NCBI RefSeq assembly: GCF_002929825.1
Contig: NZ_PJJN01000034.1
Coordinates: forward strand, 1-64,000
Direction of reading: 5' to 3'
Length of the DNA stretch: 64,000 nucleotides
Origin: Cryobacterium sp. Y29
Lineage (GTDB): Bacteria > Actinomycetota > Actinomycetes > Actinomycetales > Microbacteriaceae
This document shows positions 8,748 to 17,391 of the stretch, piece after piece. Position 1 is the stretch's first letter; every line of letters starts with the position of its first letter. The position numbers and the translations under genes were made by a program. The notes beneath the pieces are model-generated. The model searched no databases and had not been told where the DNA came from. It saw only the letters and a list, made by a program, of their open reading frames with translations.

Positions 8748-9340
8748 GATGCCACGCCCAATTCGTCGCGCAGGCGGATCAGCCCGTCGCGAAGCCGTGT
8801 TTTCACAGTGCCCAAAGGAATCTGGAGCATGTCGGCGACCTCGCTGTGACTAAACCCGCCGTAGTACGCGAGGCTGACAGCCTGACGCTGTAGCTGTGTC
8901 AATCGATTCATCGCCTTCTCCACCCTCTCATGTTCGATTCGTACTTCAACGGTTTCGGCTACGTGATCGTAGGCAACGGCCAGGTCACGGATTCCAATTT
9001 TGGTATCGCGGTCACGTCCGGCCTGTGACGACCGAATTCGGTCGACCGCGCGGCGGTGTGCCATGGTGAGAATCCAGGTGCTCGCACCACCACGCGTTGA
9101 TTCGTACCGTGTGGCCGACTGCCAGATCTCCAGAAAAATCTCCTGAGTCACTTCTTCCGACTGTGCGTGGTCGACCAGCAGACGCTTGACCAAGCCCAGC
9201 ACCCGCGGGGCAATCTGGTCATATAGTTCTCCGAAGGCCGATCGATCGCCTCGGGCTACTCGAACGAGCAGCTCCTCCTTGCTGGCAGGGGCTGGCGGCG
9301 CGAGGTCTCCGGCGGAATCAACAGTCATAAGACCTAGCAT
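8744..9340 (-). CDS. sigK: ECF RNA polymerase sigma factor SigK
   Basis: This 198-residue protein is an extracytoplasmic-function sigma factor. The sigma-2 region is about residues 25-95, with AFGELYDQIAPRVLGL and the TQEIFLEIW segment. The sigma-4 region, with helix-turn-helix HSEVADMLQIPLGTVKTRL, is about residues 160-180. The downstream overlapping gene for an RskA-type anti-sigma factor identifies the SigK group. Two starts are possible: ATG at 9340, or ATG at 9328, which has TAGGT just before it. SigK usually autoregulates, but no motif in the upstream gap stands out as its promoter. No obvious target gene lies beside it. Confidence 0.9.
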   Translation of the reverse strand: MLGLMTVDSAGDLAPPAPASKEELLVRVARGDRSAFGELYDQIAPRVLGLVKRLLVDHAQSEEVTQEIFLEIWQSATRYESTRGGASTWILTMAHRRAVDRIRSSQAGRDRDTKIGIRDLAVAYDHVAETVEVRIEHERVEKAMNRLTQLQRQAVSLAYYGGFSHSEVADMLQIPLGTVKTRLRDGLIRLRDELGVAS

Positions 9341-9685
9341 GTCAGGTCTCGTCCCGTTCCATGACTAAGGTTCGGTACGAAGTCGGGAACGGATTGGTCG
9401 ATCTGGCAAGTATTCAGCGAAACGGAATGGTCGCAGCTGGGCCCGAGCGTCGCCCACAAGGTAGACAAAAATGAGAAGGTCGGGCCGCAGAGCACCTCTC
9501 GGCGCGAGGCCGCTCGAAGCGGCGAATAATGGAACCCGGGATTACTGCGGCCCGGCCAGCTTCCAGTGTATTCGAACGGGGCGGTCGGCGTCGAATGTTC
9601 GCCGCGGGCGCACACGGAAAATGCCCTCGCCGTGGTGACGCTCGCCCGGCTTACCTGATGAAGCCCAGGCCCGGGCCGTGCGGGA
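9341..9685. other. Intergenic region upstream of sigK
   Basis: No credible gene lies in these 345 bp. The sigK promoter should be in the first 100 bp. Positions 9664-9678 (CCCAGGCCCGGGCCG) match the distal part of the GGGCCC repeat copy at 36.2 kb, directly after the stop of the next gene, and may be a degenerate copy. Confidence 0.5.
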
Positions 9686-10315
9686 CTACTCGAGCAAGTC
9701 GCGGCGCCAGAGGCGCGCACAGGCCGCGAACTCGGCGGCAGTCTTGGAAAAGCGCAGCGCGCGGGTGGTCAGCTCCGAGGAGCGGTGCGGCTCAGTCAGC
9801 TCGAGATCGTCGGCGATGGTCGTGGCCCCGACCGCCGTGACCCGGCAATACGCGGCCCCGCGATCCAGCGCGACCGCGAAGTCTCCGGTGAATAGTCCGC
9901 GCAGAATCTCGTCCGCGAGAGTCATGATCTCGGCGGGACCCGTGGGCAGGGCAGCGCCCGCGACCAGCGGATCGATCGTGGCGACAGCATCCGTTCCTCG
10001 TTGGTAGAGGTAGGCACAGCCTTCGGGGTCCTGTCGAATCAGCATGCGGATGAGGTAGATGCGCCAAAGCGCGCCCGGCAGGCTGCGCGGAGCGGCCCGC
10101 GACCACAGCTCCGCGACCGCGTCGATGCCGTTTTCGTCGGTGTAGGCGACGAGGCGCTCGACCGTCTCGGGGTCGGGGTCGCTGCGCACACGATTGAGCA
10201 GGGCCTGCGCGGTCTCGTGAGCGACCCGGCTGATAGCGGCGGGATCGTCGCCACCCTGGAAGGCCTCGAATTTATTTGCGGAGAACAGGGTGGGCTTGTG
10301 GAAGTTGTCGGCCAT
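9686..10315 (-). CDS. Conserved actinobacterial protein of unknown function
   Basis: This 209-residue soluble protein appears all-helical. It begins with FHKPTLFSANKFEAFQGGDDP and continues with RVAHETAQALLNRVRSDPD. I recall similar Microbacteriaceae proteins that databases often mislabel as an RNA polymerase beta subunit; I see no polymerase motif, and that label should not be copied. The regular amphipathic helices suggest a protein-interaction role. It has its own promoter region facing the tRNA-Lys gene, about 100 bp away and divergent. Function is unknown. Confidence 0.75.
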   Translation of the reverse strand: MADNFHKPTLFSANKFEAFQGGDDPAAISRVAHETAQALLNRVRSDPDPETVERLVAYTDENGIDAVAELWSRAAPRSLPGALWRIYLIRMLIRQDPEGCAYLYQRGTDAVATIDPLVAGAALPTGPAEIMTLADEILRGLFTGDFAVALDRGAAYCRVTAVGATTIADDLELTEPHRSSELTTRALRFSKTAAEFAACARLWRRDLLE

Positions 10316-10417
10316 GGCGGTTCTCCTCGTTTCAATGCGTGCTCGGGTGGCGTTTTTTGTCGCCCCTGACGCTACCGAGAAAAGCTGAGTGTGAATCCAC
10401 GGTAGATTAGAGCCTAC

Positions 10418-10490
10418 GGGCCTCTAGCTCAGTTGGTAGAGCAAAGGACTTTTAATCCTTGGGTCGTCGGTTCGAGCCCGACGGGGCCCA
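10418..10490 (+). tRNA. tRNA-Lys (anticodon TTT)
   Basis: This 73-nt cloverleaf has acceptor GGGCCTC paired with GGGGCCC, D-arm GCTC/GAGC, anticodon arm AAGGA/TCCTT with loop CTTTTAA (anticodon TTT at 10451-10453), and T-arm GTCGG/CCGAC around TTCGAGC. The discriminator is A at 10490. The CCA end is not encoded (CAA follows), as is usual in actinobacteria. Confidence 0.97.
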
Positions 10491-10512
10491 CAATAATCGC
10501 GCAGGTTGCGCA

Positions 10513-10553
10513 GAAGATGCGCACCGAATCCCTCGGATTCTGTGCGCATCTTC
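10513..10553. terminator. Strong hairpin between tRNA-Lys and the PNPOx-like gene
   Basis: GAAGATGCGCAC and GTGCGCATCTTC pair perfectly, with an inner GAATCC/GGATTC stem around CTC. The size and position fit a bidirectional terminator for the convergent tRNA and oxidase genes. Confidence 0.75.
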
Positions 10554-10606
10554 GTCAGCCACCACGATTACGCCTGATCGGGCGAACGAATGTCGTGAGC
10601 CCGGCT

Positions 10607-11125
10607 CTACAGCACGTATCGGTGGCGAATGTGGTGGCGATCACTGCTCGCCTGCCAAAACTCCACCTCCGTGGGATGCAGGGCAAAAAGCTGCCAATCG
10701 GGGTTGTCACGGCCGTCGGCGCCGGGACGCTCATCCCAGTCGCGAGCGGATGCCTCGGCCGAAAGCAGGGTGACCGCGCCACTAACGCGCACCTGCCGAC
10801 CAAATTTCGCCCAGTAGAAATTCATGGCGGCTTGCGGGTTCGCGGTAAGTTCCCGGCCTTTGCGGGAACCGACCGTGCTGGCAAAGTGCCAGGCTCCCTC
10901 GTCGATGTTCTTCAAAATCATCATGCGCGACGATACCTGACCGGTTGTGGTCGTCGTCGCGAGACTGAAAGCGTGCGGCTGCGCTACCCCATCCGCGAGC
11001 GCGGTTTCGAGCCACTCGAGGAACAGGTCAACGGAATCGGCCGGTGCAGTGGCTGGATCGAATTTCGGGAGATCGCTCGGAAAATCCGGGAGGGCCCGGA
11101 GGCGTTGGCTGAAGGATTCGCTCAC
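10607..11125 (-). CDS. Pyridoxamine 5'-phosphate oxidase family protein
   Basis: This 172-residue FMN split-barrel protein resembles pyridoxamine 5'-phosphate oxidase. SSRMMILKNIDEGAWHFAS (about residues 64-82) and SRKGRELTANPQAAMNFYW (about 86-104) are the FMN and substrate regions of that family. True PdxH is about 210 residues and ends with a Trp...Arg-Leu-x-Pro segment; this protein stops at HRYVL, so the C-terminal phosphate-binding end is missing. It may be a related oxidase with a different substrate, or a PdxH shortened by a stop. The GTG start at 11123-11125 gives an N-terminus (MSESFSQRL) typical of the family. Confidence 0.75.
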   Translation of the reverse strand: MSESFSQRLRALPDFPSDLPKFDPATAPADSVDLFLEWLETALADGVAQPHAFSLATTTTTGQVSSRMMILKNIDEGAWHFASTVGSRKGRELTANPQAAMNFYWAKFGRQVRVSGAVTLLSAEASARDWDERPGADGRDNPDWQLFALHPTEVEFWQASSDRHHIRHRYVL

Positions 11126-11215
11126 GCCGCGAGCTTACCCGCCGCTGCCAAAAATAACCGTTAGAGCGCTGCGAGTGATCTACCTGGCTGGCACCATCTC
11201 GAGCACCACCACCAC

Positions 11216-12463
11216 TTACGCCGGAGGGTATGCCGGACCCCCGCTCGGCGGCACCCGCAACTCGCGCTGCACCAGCAGCGCAAGTTCGCGTAACAGCACC
11301 TGGTCAACCTCGGCGAGCGAACGCGGGGCCGGATCGAAGACGCACAGCGATCCGATGCGCTCCCCCGACGGCGATTCGATCGGAAATCCGGCATAGAAGC
11401 GCATAAGCGAATCACCGAGCACGAGCGGGTTCTGGCTGAACCTCTGGTCCTTTTGAGCGTCTTCCACCACGAAGGGCCCGTCTCCGGCAATCGTGTAGGC
11501 ACAGAGCGAGTCGGCGCGCGGAATCTCCGGTGCTGCCACTCCGACCCTCGCCTTGTGCCACTGCCGATCGTGGTCGATGACGCTGATCACCGCCGACTCG
11601 GTTTCAAACAGTCGCTGTGCCAGAGCGACGAGTTCATCGAACCGGGCCTCCGGTGGGGTGTCGACAATCCCGAGGCTATCGACGGCCGCCTGCCGGGTGC
11701 GTTCCACACTGGCAGCATCCGCTACCCGTTGACCGCCGGGTTCCTCATTGATGCCGAGGCGTGCTGCGTCGAGGGTGTCGGCCATGGCACCGGCCAGCAG
11801 CAGGGCCCAGTCCCGGTAGTCGGCTGGGCTGCGATGGCGGTCGGGCGTGAGCGTGGCGGCGGGTGAAAAGGGCAGAAAGGTGGTGCGCGGTGCCTCAGCA
11901 GCCAGCTGCGCGCTGACCCGGTTGAGGTCTGCTGCGGAATGATCGGCGATGAATCCGAGCGGGAGGTTGAAGATCTCGATGCTCCGAATCGGTGCGATCC
12001 CAAGAATGTAGAAGTGGGTACTCTGCGAGGCCTCTCGTTGGAGCACCCTAAGTAGTTTTCCGAGTCGGGTGCGCCATTCGCGACGACTCATCAGTGTCAA
12101 AGCCTCATTGACGCCCATTGTCAGCACGACGGCGTCGAAGCGACTGAGCCTTTGCACGTTCAATGCGGGGAGCGCGTTCGCCGCCGTCATGGTGCGACTG
12201 GCCACGAGGTCGATGTCTACTCCGCGGCCGGTGAGCGCCGACAGCTCCCGGGCAAGCGATCCGGGCAGCGCGAGTTGGTGGCTGAGCACACCCCAACCGA
12301 CGGCCGGTCCGCAGCCCAGAATGAGTACCCGATCGCTGTCGATTCCGGGAGCATGCGCCTGCGGGACATCGCTCGGCCGGGGCAGGTGGCGATCTTGACT
12401 CTCGGCGAATGCCGCCCACACGCGCATCAGCGGTCGGACGGCCCACCTAGTCAGGTCGTGCAT
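11216..12463 (-). CDS. SGNH/GDSL-like protein fused to a GAF domain
   Basis: This 415-residue protein has two parts. Residues about 40-235 look like an SGNH/GDSL hydrolase fold: block I is LGCGPAVGWG (residues 49-58), block III is GVNE (117-120), and an HRSPADY segment sits near residue 213. The Asp-Ser nucleophile pair of GDS is replaced by Cys-Gly, so normal esterase chemistry is doubtful. Residues about 265-405 are a GAF sensor domain (DELVALAQRLFETESAVIS; SLCVFD near the end). The protein may sense a small ligand or redox state and signal through the degenerate hydrolase. No signal peptide is visible. It appears monocistronic. Confidence 0.8.
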   Translation of the reverse strand: MHDLTRWAVRPLMRVWAAFAESQDRHLPRPSDVPQAHAPGIDSDRVLILGCGPAVGWGVLSHQLALPGSLARELSALTGRGVDIDLVASRTMTAANALPALNVQRLSRFDAVVLTMGVNEALTLMSRREWRTRLGKLLRVLQREASQSTHFYILGIAPIRSIEIFNLPLGFIADHSAADLNRVSAQLAAEAPRTTFLPFSPAATLTPDRHRSPADYRDWALLLAGAMADTLDAARLGINEEPGGQRVADAASVERTRQAAVDSLGIVDTPPEARFDELVALAQRLFETESAVISVIDHDRQWHKARVGVAAPEIPRADSLCAYTIAGDGPFVVEDAQKDQRFSQNPLVLGDSLMRFYAGFPIESPSGERIGSLCVFDPAPRSLAEVDQVLLRELALLVQRELRVPPSGGPAYPPA

Positions 12464-12564
12464 TTGGCGCCTTTCGGAAATAGCAGAAAGACTTATTCTG
12501 CCCCGAATGGGGGAAAGCCCAAATACCCATAGAGTTTTTTTCAGCTATTTGCCGGGCTGCCGAC

Positions 12565-13851
12565 TCAAATCAGCGTGGCCACCGCGTGCGCGAACGTGAA
12601 AATGGCCAGGCCGGCGAGAGCGCCCACCACGGTTCCATTGATGCGAATGAACTGCAGATCGCGGCCCACCTGCAGCTCGATCTTCTCGGCCGTTTCTCGG
12701 GCCGGCCAGCGCTCCACGGTTTCGGTGATCACCCCGGCGATCTCGTGGCGATAGGCGGAGATGACGTGACTGGCGGTGTCGGCGAGCCAGCGGTCGATGC
12801 GGGAGCCGAGCGCGGCATCCGCTGTGAGACGGTTACCGATATCGTGCAGAGTGGAGCGGATGCCCACCAGCAGCGCGCTCGTCGGGTCGTCGAGCGCCCG
12901 CGTGAGGGAGGCCTTGATGGCCTGCCAGGTGTCGCCGGCAAATTCGCGCAACTTGGCATTGTCGAGAACCTCGACCTTGAGGTTTTCGACGCGCTTGATC
13001 ATGGCCGGCTCATATTGCAGGTCATGCATGACCTCGCCCAGGTAGTCATCCAGTGCTTTTCGCATCGGATGCTGCCGGTCTTGGCGGGCGGACGCCACAA
13101 AAGCTAATACTTCACGGTAGGCCTTGTCGTCGACGAGCTTGTCGACGAATCCGGGCAGCCAGGTGGGCAATCGTTGCGACACGACGCGACCGAACGCTTC
13201 GGGGTGGTCGCGCAGCCAGCCGTCGGCGCGGTCGAGCAGCAGGTCGACGGCCGCGTGCTGCTGCCCGCTGGTGACCAGCCGTTCCCCCACCCGGCCGAGG
13301 CTCGGGCCCCACTCTGGTTGGATCAGGTGTTCGCGCGCGACGGATTCGATGAGGTTCTTGATGGCGTTGTCACCGAGCAGGTTGAGTACGCCCTGGCCGG
13401 CAATAGCGAGCTCGTCGGTGAGCCTTGCAGCGTTCTTGTCGTCGCTGAGCCAGGCGCCGATGCGGCGGGCTGGTCCTACCGATTCGAGTTTGCCTCGGAT
13501 GACGGCCTCGGAGAGAAAGTTGGTCTCGACGAACTCGCCGAGGCTCGCGCCGATCTCGTCCTTGCGGTTGGCGATGATGTTGGTATGCGGAATACGCAGG
13601 CCCATCGGGTAGCGAAACAGGGCGGTCACGGCGAACCAGTCGGCGATGGCGCCGACCATGCCGCCTTCGGCGGCGGCGCGCACGTATTCGAGCCAGGGGT
13701 AGCGCTCTTGCAGGGCGAACGAGACGGTGAAGATGATGGCCATCAGGGCGAGCAGGCCGGTCGCGAGTCGCTTCATGCGGGTGAGCGCGGCGCGGCGGGC
13801 GGTGTCGTTCGGGGATTCGGCGGGGGGTGCCGTATGTATGCTCTGCGCCAT
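12565..13851 (-). CDS. DUF445 family membrane-associated protein
   Basis: This 428-residue protein has the DUF445 layout: an N-terminal helix (about residues 31-47, LATGLLALMAIIFTVSF), the signature EGGMVGAIADWFAVTALFR (about residues 62-80), a long amphipathic helical region, and a C-terminal membrane helix (VVGALAGLAIFTFAHAVATLI). The family is of unknown function, probably in the envelope. The ATG at 13849-13851 is the only sensible start ahead of the helix. It is transcribed away from the copper ATPase gene and shows no operon partner. Confidence 0.9.
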   Translation of the reverse strand: MAQSIHTAPPAESPNDTARRAALTRMKRLATGLLALMAIIFTVSFALQERYPWLEYVRAAAEGGMVGAIADWFAVTALFRYPMGLRIPHTNIIANRKDEIGASLGEFVETNFLSEAVIRGKLESVGPARRIGAWLSDDKNAARLTDELAIAGQGVLNLLGDNAIKNLIESVAREHLIQPEWGPSLGRVGERLVTSGQQHAAVDLLLDRADGWLRDHPEAFGRVVSQRLPTWLPGFVDKLVDDKAYREVLAFVASARQDRQHPMRKALDDYLGEVMHDLQYEPAMIKRVENLKVEVLDNAKLREFAGDTWQAIKASLTRALDDPTSALLVGIRSTLHDIGNRLTADAALGSRIDRWLADTASHVISAYRHEIAGVITETVERWPARETAEKIELQVGRDLQFIRINGTVVGALAGLAIFTFAHAVATLI

Positions 13852-13893
13852 GACTTAAGCCTGCCCGATTGCGCGGCAGAGTGGTGCTCATTC

Positions 13894-14013
13894 ATGCGTG
13901 TTCCGCCCGGACGCGTGCGAATGCGATACGAGGGGGCACGTGTTCACTGGCATCACGCCCACGCCCACGGCCACGGCCACAGCCACAGCCACAGCCACAG
14001 CGACAGCGACTAG
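13894..14013 (+). CDS. Candidate His-rich 39-residue peptide
   Basis: The plus-strand frame from ATG 13894 to the TAG at 14011-14013 encodes 39 residues whose second half alternates His with Ala, Gly or Ser (10 His among the last 22 residues) and ends SDSD. Such a run could bind copper, nickel or zinc. It lies just upstream of the CopB-type ATPase, whose own N-terminus is also His-rich. Against it, the DNA is a hexameric CCACGG/CCACAG repeat that can arise by slippage, there is no good ribosome site, and the copper-responsive operator lies downstream. Expression is unproven. Confidence 0.3.
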   Translation: MRVPPGRVRMRYEGARVHWHHAHAHGHGHSHSHSHSDSD

Positions 14014-14058
14014 CGCCGCAGTGCCAACGGTGCTCATCGGTACCGAAACTGAGAATGC

Positions 14059-14077
14059 TATACCCTAAGGGGGTATA
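14059..14077 (+). promoter_or_regulatory. CsoR-like copper operator overlapping a -10 box
   Basis: TATACCC, TAAGG and GGGTATA form a symmetric C-tract/G-tract palindrome of the type bound by the copper repressor CsoR (TACCC...GGGTA). TATACT at 14074-14079 is a good -10 hexamer, so the operator overlaps the promoter of the ATPase gene 40 bp downstream. No csoR gene is in the window, so regulation must act in trans. Confidence 0.75.
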
Positions 14078-14116
14078 CTTCGCGAGTATCTGCAGATTCG
14101 AAAATCGAGGAACGTT

Positions 14117-16321
14117 ATGACACAGCCCAACTCGAACCACGACACGCACGGCAGCACGGCTCACCTGAAGCCGGATCACGCGGCCATGAACCACGACGCG
14201 ATGGACCACGACGTCATGGACCACGACGCGATGAACCATGGCGCTATGAACCACAGCGGGCACGGCGATCACGCCGAGCAGTTCCGGCGCCTGTTCTGGA
14301 CCATGCTCGTCATCGCGGTGCCCGTGGTGGCGTTCAGCCACATGTTCGGGACGCTCGTCGGGTACGCCCTGCCGGACAAAGCCGGCGTGACTTGGATCTC
14401 CCCCATTCTCGGAACCGTCATGTATGTCTGGGGCGGACGACCGTTCCTGACCGGAGCGGTGTCTGAGCTGAAGGCCCGCAAGCCCGGAATGATGCTGCTG
14501 ATCGCCTTGGCGATCACGGTCGCGTTTCTCGCCTCCTGGGGCGCGAGCCTCGACCTCATCGACGCTGAGCTCGATTTCTGGTGGGAACTCGCGCTGCTGA
14601 TCGTGATCATGCTGCTCGGCCACTGGATCGAAATGCGCTCGTTGGCGCAGACATCCACCGCGCTGGAATCGCTCGCTGCGCTGCTGCCCGATGAGGCCGA
14701 GCGAGTGGAGGGTGATGGCCTCGTTAGCGAGCACAGTGTCATGGTCTCACCGGGCGACCTGGTGCTGGGCGACCTCGTCGTGGTGCGGCCGGGCGGGCGT
14801 GTGCCGGCCGACGGGCAAGTCACCGAGGGCACGGCCGATGTCGACGAATCCATGATCACCGGCGAATCGCGGCCGGTGCAGCGGTCGCCCGGCGACCAGG
14901 TCGTGGCGGGGACGGTCGCGACCGATTCCGCCCTGCGGGTGCGCGTGAGCGCTGTCGGCGATGACACCGCGCTGGCTGGAATCCAGCGACTCGTCACCGA
15001 GGCACAGACCTCATCGTCACGAGCGCAGCGCATCGCCGACCGGGCCGCCGGCTGGCTGTTCTGGTTCGCGCTCGGCTCCGGTATCGTGACCGCGATCGTC
15101 TGGACACTGCTCGGCCAGCCACAGGATGCCGTCGTGCGCACGATCACCGTGCTCGTGATCGCCTGCCCGCATGCGCTCGGGCTGGCGATCCCGCTCGTGG
15201 TGTCGATCGCGACGGAGCGCGCAGCGAAGGGCGGCGTGCTCATCAAGGATCGCCTCGCCCTGGAGAGCATGCGCCAGGTGACCTCGGTATTGTTCGACAA
15301 GACCGGCACGCTCACCAAGGGCGAGCCGACGGTCAGTCATGTAGCCGTCGCAAGCAGCCAGGCGGATGCCGCGACGCGCGTCCCTGAGGCCGGCGCGGCT
15401 TCGGCGGGCGCCTCGACGGGTGCTGACCTGTTTTCGAGCGACGATGTGCTCGCGTGGGCGGCTTCTGTGGAAGGTGACAGTGAACATCCGCTGGCTCGCG
15501 CCATCGTAACGGCTGCCCGCGGGCATGGTCTGACCGTGCCACGGGCAAGCGAGTTTCAGACTGCGGCGGCGATCGGCGTCACCGGCCTGGTCGACGGGCA
15601 CAGCGTGAGCGTTGGCGGGCCGAGCATGCTCGACGAGCACGCGGCGACGCCGCTGTCCGAGACCGTGGCGTGGCAGAGCCAGGGCGCAATCATTTTGCAC
15701 GTGCTGCGCGACGGCATGGTCGTCGGCGCGATCGGCCTCGCCGATGAGATTCGCGAGGAGTCGCGGCAAGCCGTCGATGCCCTGCACCGACGAGGCATCG
15801 AGGTCGTCATGATCACCGGCGACGCCCAGGCTGTGGCCCAGTCGGTCGCAGCCGAGCTCGGTATCGACCGGGTGTTCGCGGGCGTGCATCCGGAGGACAA
15901 GGCGCGCAAAGTGGCCGATCTGCAGCGCGAGGGCCGCCGCGTGGCAATGGTCGGCGATGGAGTGAACGACGCCCCGGCGCTCGCGCAGGCCGACGTCGGC
16001 ATCGCGATCGGCGCCGGGACCGACGTGGCGATCGCGTCGGCGGGAGTCATTCTCGCCAGTGACGATCCGCGGTCGGTGCTCTCGGTGATCGAATTGTCGC
16101 GGGCGAGCTATCGCAAGATGAAGCAGAACCTCTGGTGGGCGGCCGGGTACAACCTGCTGTCGGTTCCCCTCGCCGCGGGTGTGCTCGCGCCGATCGGCTT
16201 CATACTGCCGATGGAGATCGGTGCCCTGCTCATGTCGGCATCGACCGTGGTCGTCGCCCTGAACGCGCAGCTACTGCGCCGCCTCGATCTGCGCCCGGGG
16301 GCGAGTGTGCGCGAGCCGTAG
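14117..16321 (+). CDS. copB: Copper-translocating P-type ATPase, CopB type
   Basis: This 734-residue P1B ATPase exports copper using ATP. Residues 1-60 are cytosolic and rich in His and Met, with repeats of MNHD/MDHD type, instead of a CxxC metal-binding domain. TGES (248-251) is the actuator motif and CPH (350-352) is the metal-path motif that marks the CopB class rather than the CPC CopA class. DKTGT starts with the phosphorylated Asp394, and GDGVND spans 613-618. Eight membrane helices are expected. The product should pump copper out at the plasma membrane. The CsoR-like operator upstream supports copper induction. No chaperone gene is adjacent. Confidence 0.93.
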   Translation: MTQPNSNHDTHGSTAHLKPDHAAMNHDAMDHDVMDHDAMNHGAMNHSGHGDHAEQFRRLFWTMLVIAVPVVAFSHMFGTLVGYALPDKAGVTWISPILGTVMYVWGGRPFLTGAVSELKARKPGMMLLIALAITVAFLASWGASLDLIDAELDFWWELALLIVIMLLGHWIEMRSLAQTSTALESLAALLPDEAERVEGDGLVSEHSVMVSPGDLVLGDLVVVRPGGRVPADGQVTEGTADVDESMITGESRPVQRSPGDQVVAGTVATDSALRVRVSAVGDDTALAGIQRLVTEAQTSSSRAQRIADRAAGWLFWFALGSGIVTAIVWTLLGQPQDAVVRTITVLVIACPHALGLAIPLVVSIATERAAKGGVLIKDRLALESMRQVTSVLFDKTGTLTKGEPTVSHVAVASSQADAATRVPEAGAASAGASTGADLFSSDDVLAWAASVEGDSEHPLARAIVTAARGHGLTVPRASEFQTAAAIGVTGLVDGHSVSVGGPSMLDEHAATPLSETVAWQSQGAIILHVLRDGMVVGAIGLADEIREESRQAVDALHRRGIEVVMITGDAQAVAQSVAAELGIDRVFAGVHPEDKARKVADLQREGRRVAMVGDGVNDAPALAQADVGIAIGAGTDVAIASAGVILASDDPRSVLSVIELSRASYRKMKQNLWWAAGYNLLSVPLAAGVLAPIGFILPMEIGALLMSASTVVVALNAQLLRRLDLRPGASVREP

Positions 16322-16469
16322 GGACGCGAGCCTCGAACCATGCGTTCGTGCGCCGAGGTGTGGGTTTCATAAACCGACCCGTAGGTCTTGCGCGCCTACA
16401 AACGATTCAGCGCCGTGAAATGCACGGCTCGGTCAAGGAGCGCGCTGACCGGATCACCCCAACGGGTAC

Positions 16470-17390
16470 TCACCCCACGTTCAGACGGTGGCTCGCTTCG
16501 ATGCGCTGGCCCCAGAACGTTCCCACGATGATGAGCACGGCACCGAGTGCCCCGATGAGGCCGAGGGCTTCGCTGCCAAGCGACACCCCCACGAGCACCG
16601 CCCAGATCGGTTCGGTGCCCATGAGGAGGCTGGCCCTGGCCGCCGACGTGCGGCGGATCGCCCACATCTGCGCCAGAAACGCGAACACGCTGCAGGCCAA
16701 GCCCAGGTAGAGCACGCCGATCCACGCGGCCAGGTTGAAAGTCAGGACGGCCGCGACGAGGCCGGGAACATCGAATGCGGTGAAGACGACCGCCCCGACG
16801 ACCGCCTGCACCAGGGTGAGCGTTATGGTGCTGTCACTGCGCCCGCGAATCAGGTGGCCCATCATCGTCACGTGGAGGGAGCGCACGAGTGCCGCCGCAA
16901 GAATAAGCAGGTCGCCCACATTGGGCTGCGCAAACCCGTTGCCCGAGACGAGCAGGGCAACCCCGACGACGGCGAGCACGGCGGCCACGAAGAATGGGCG
17001 CGGCAGCCACCGACGGGCCGCGAACGACTCCAGCACCGGAGTGACAATGATGGTGAGGCTGATGATGAGGCCCGCGTTCGTGGCCGACGTGAATGCCACG
17101 CCCTGGGTCTCAAGCCAGAGGATGCTCGCCTGGGTCACCCCGAGCAACACGCCGACCCCGAACGCACGCCGCGACGGCAACCGTTCGCGCCGCATCACCC
17201 AGACGATCAGCAGGGCGAGCGCCGCGACCAGAAAGCGCAGCGCGAGCACGGCCGACACACTCGCCTGCTCGGTGAGCACCTTCGCGCTCAGGTAGCTTCC
17301 GCCCCAGACCAAGGCCACGAGCAGCAGCACGAGGTCGACCCGGTAGCGCCCGAGGTGCGGCAGCATGCGGTGCGTCAGGGTTGTGGTCAT
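16470..17390 (-). CDS. EamA-family (DMT) transporter
   Basis: This 306-residue membrane protein has ten hydrophobic helices in two EamA repeats, beginning with VDLVLLLVALVWGGSYLSAK. The family exports amino acids, sugars or other metabolites; the substrate cannot be read. A longer frame reaches back to 17498, but that part overlaps the mutarotase gene and is not membrane-like. The ATG at 17388-17390 sits 1 bp after the mutarotase stop, indicating translational coupling. The galactose context suggests, but does not show, a sugar-related role. The 148-bp gap downstream holds only a weak GTAGG/CCTAC hairpin near 16382. Confidence 0.85.
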   Translation of the reverse strand: MTTTLTHRMLPHLGRYRVDLVLLLVALVWGGSYLSAKVLTEQASVSAVLALRFLVAALALLIVWVMRRERLPSRRAFGVGVLLGVTQASILWLETQGVAFTSATNAGLIISLTIIVTPVLESFAARRWLPRPFFVAAVLAVVGVALLVSGNGFAQPNVGDLLILAAALVRSLHVTMMGHLIRGRSDSTITLTLVQAVVGAVVFTAFDVPGLVAAVLTFNLAAWIGVLYLGLACSVFAFLAQMWAIRRTSAARASLLMGTEPIWAVLVGVSLGSEALGLIGALGAVLIIVGTFWGQRIEASHRLNVG

Positions 17391-17391
17391 C

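Noticed and set aside
9334..9720. 128-residue minus-strand frame upstream of sigK
   Set aside because: It overlaps the sigK start and the end of the upstream gene and has biased, non-conserved composition.
13949..14010. CCACGG/CCACAG array considered as a CRISPR-like repeat
   Set aside because: The units are only six bases, contiguous and without spacers; it is a microsatellite-type run.
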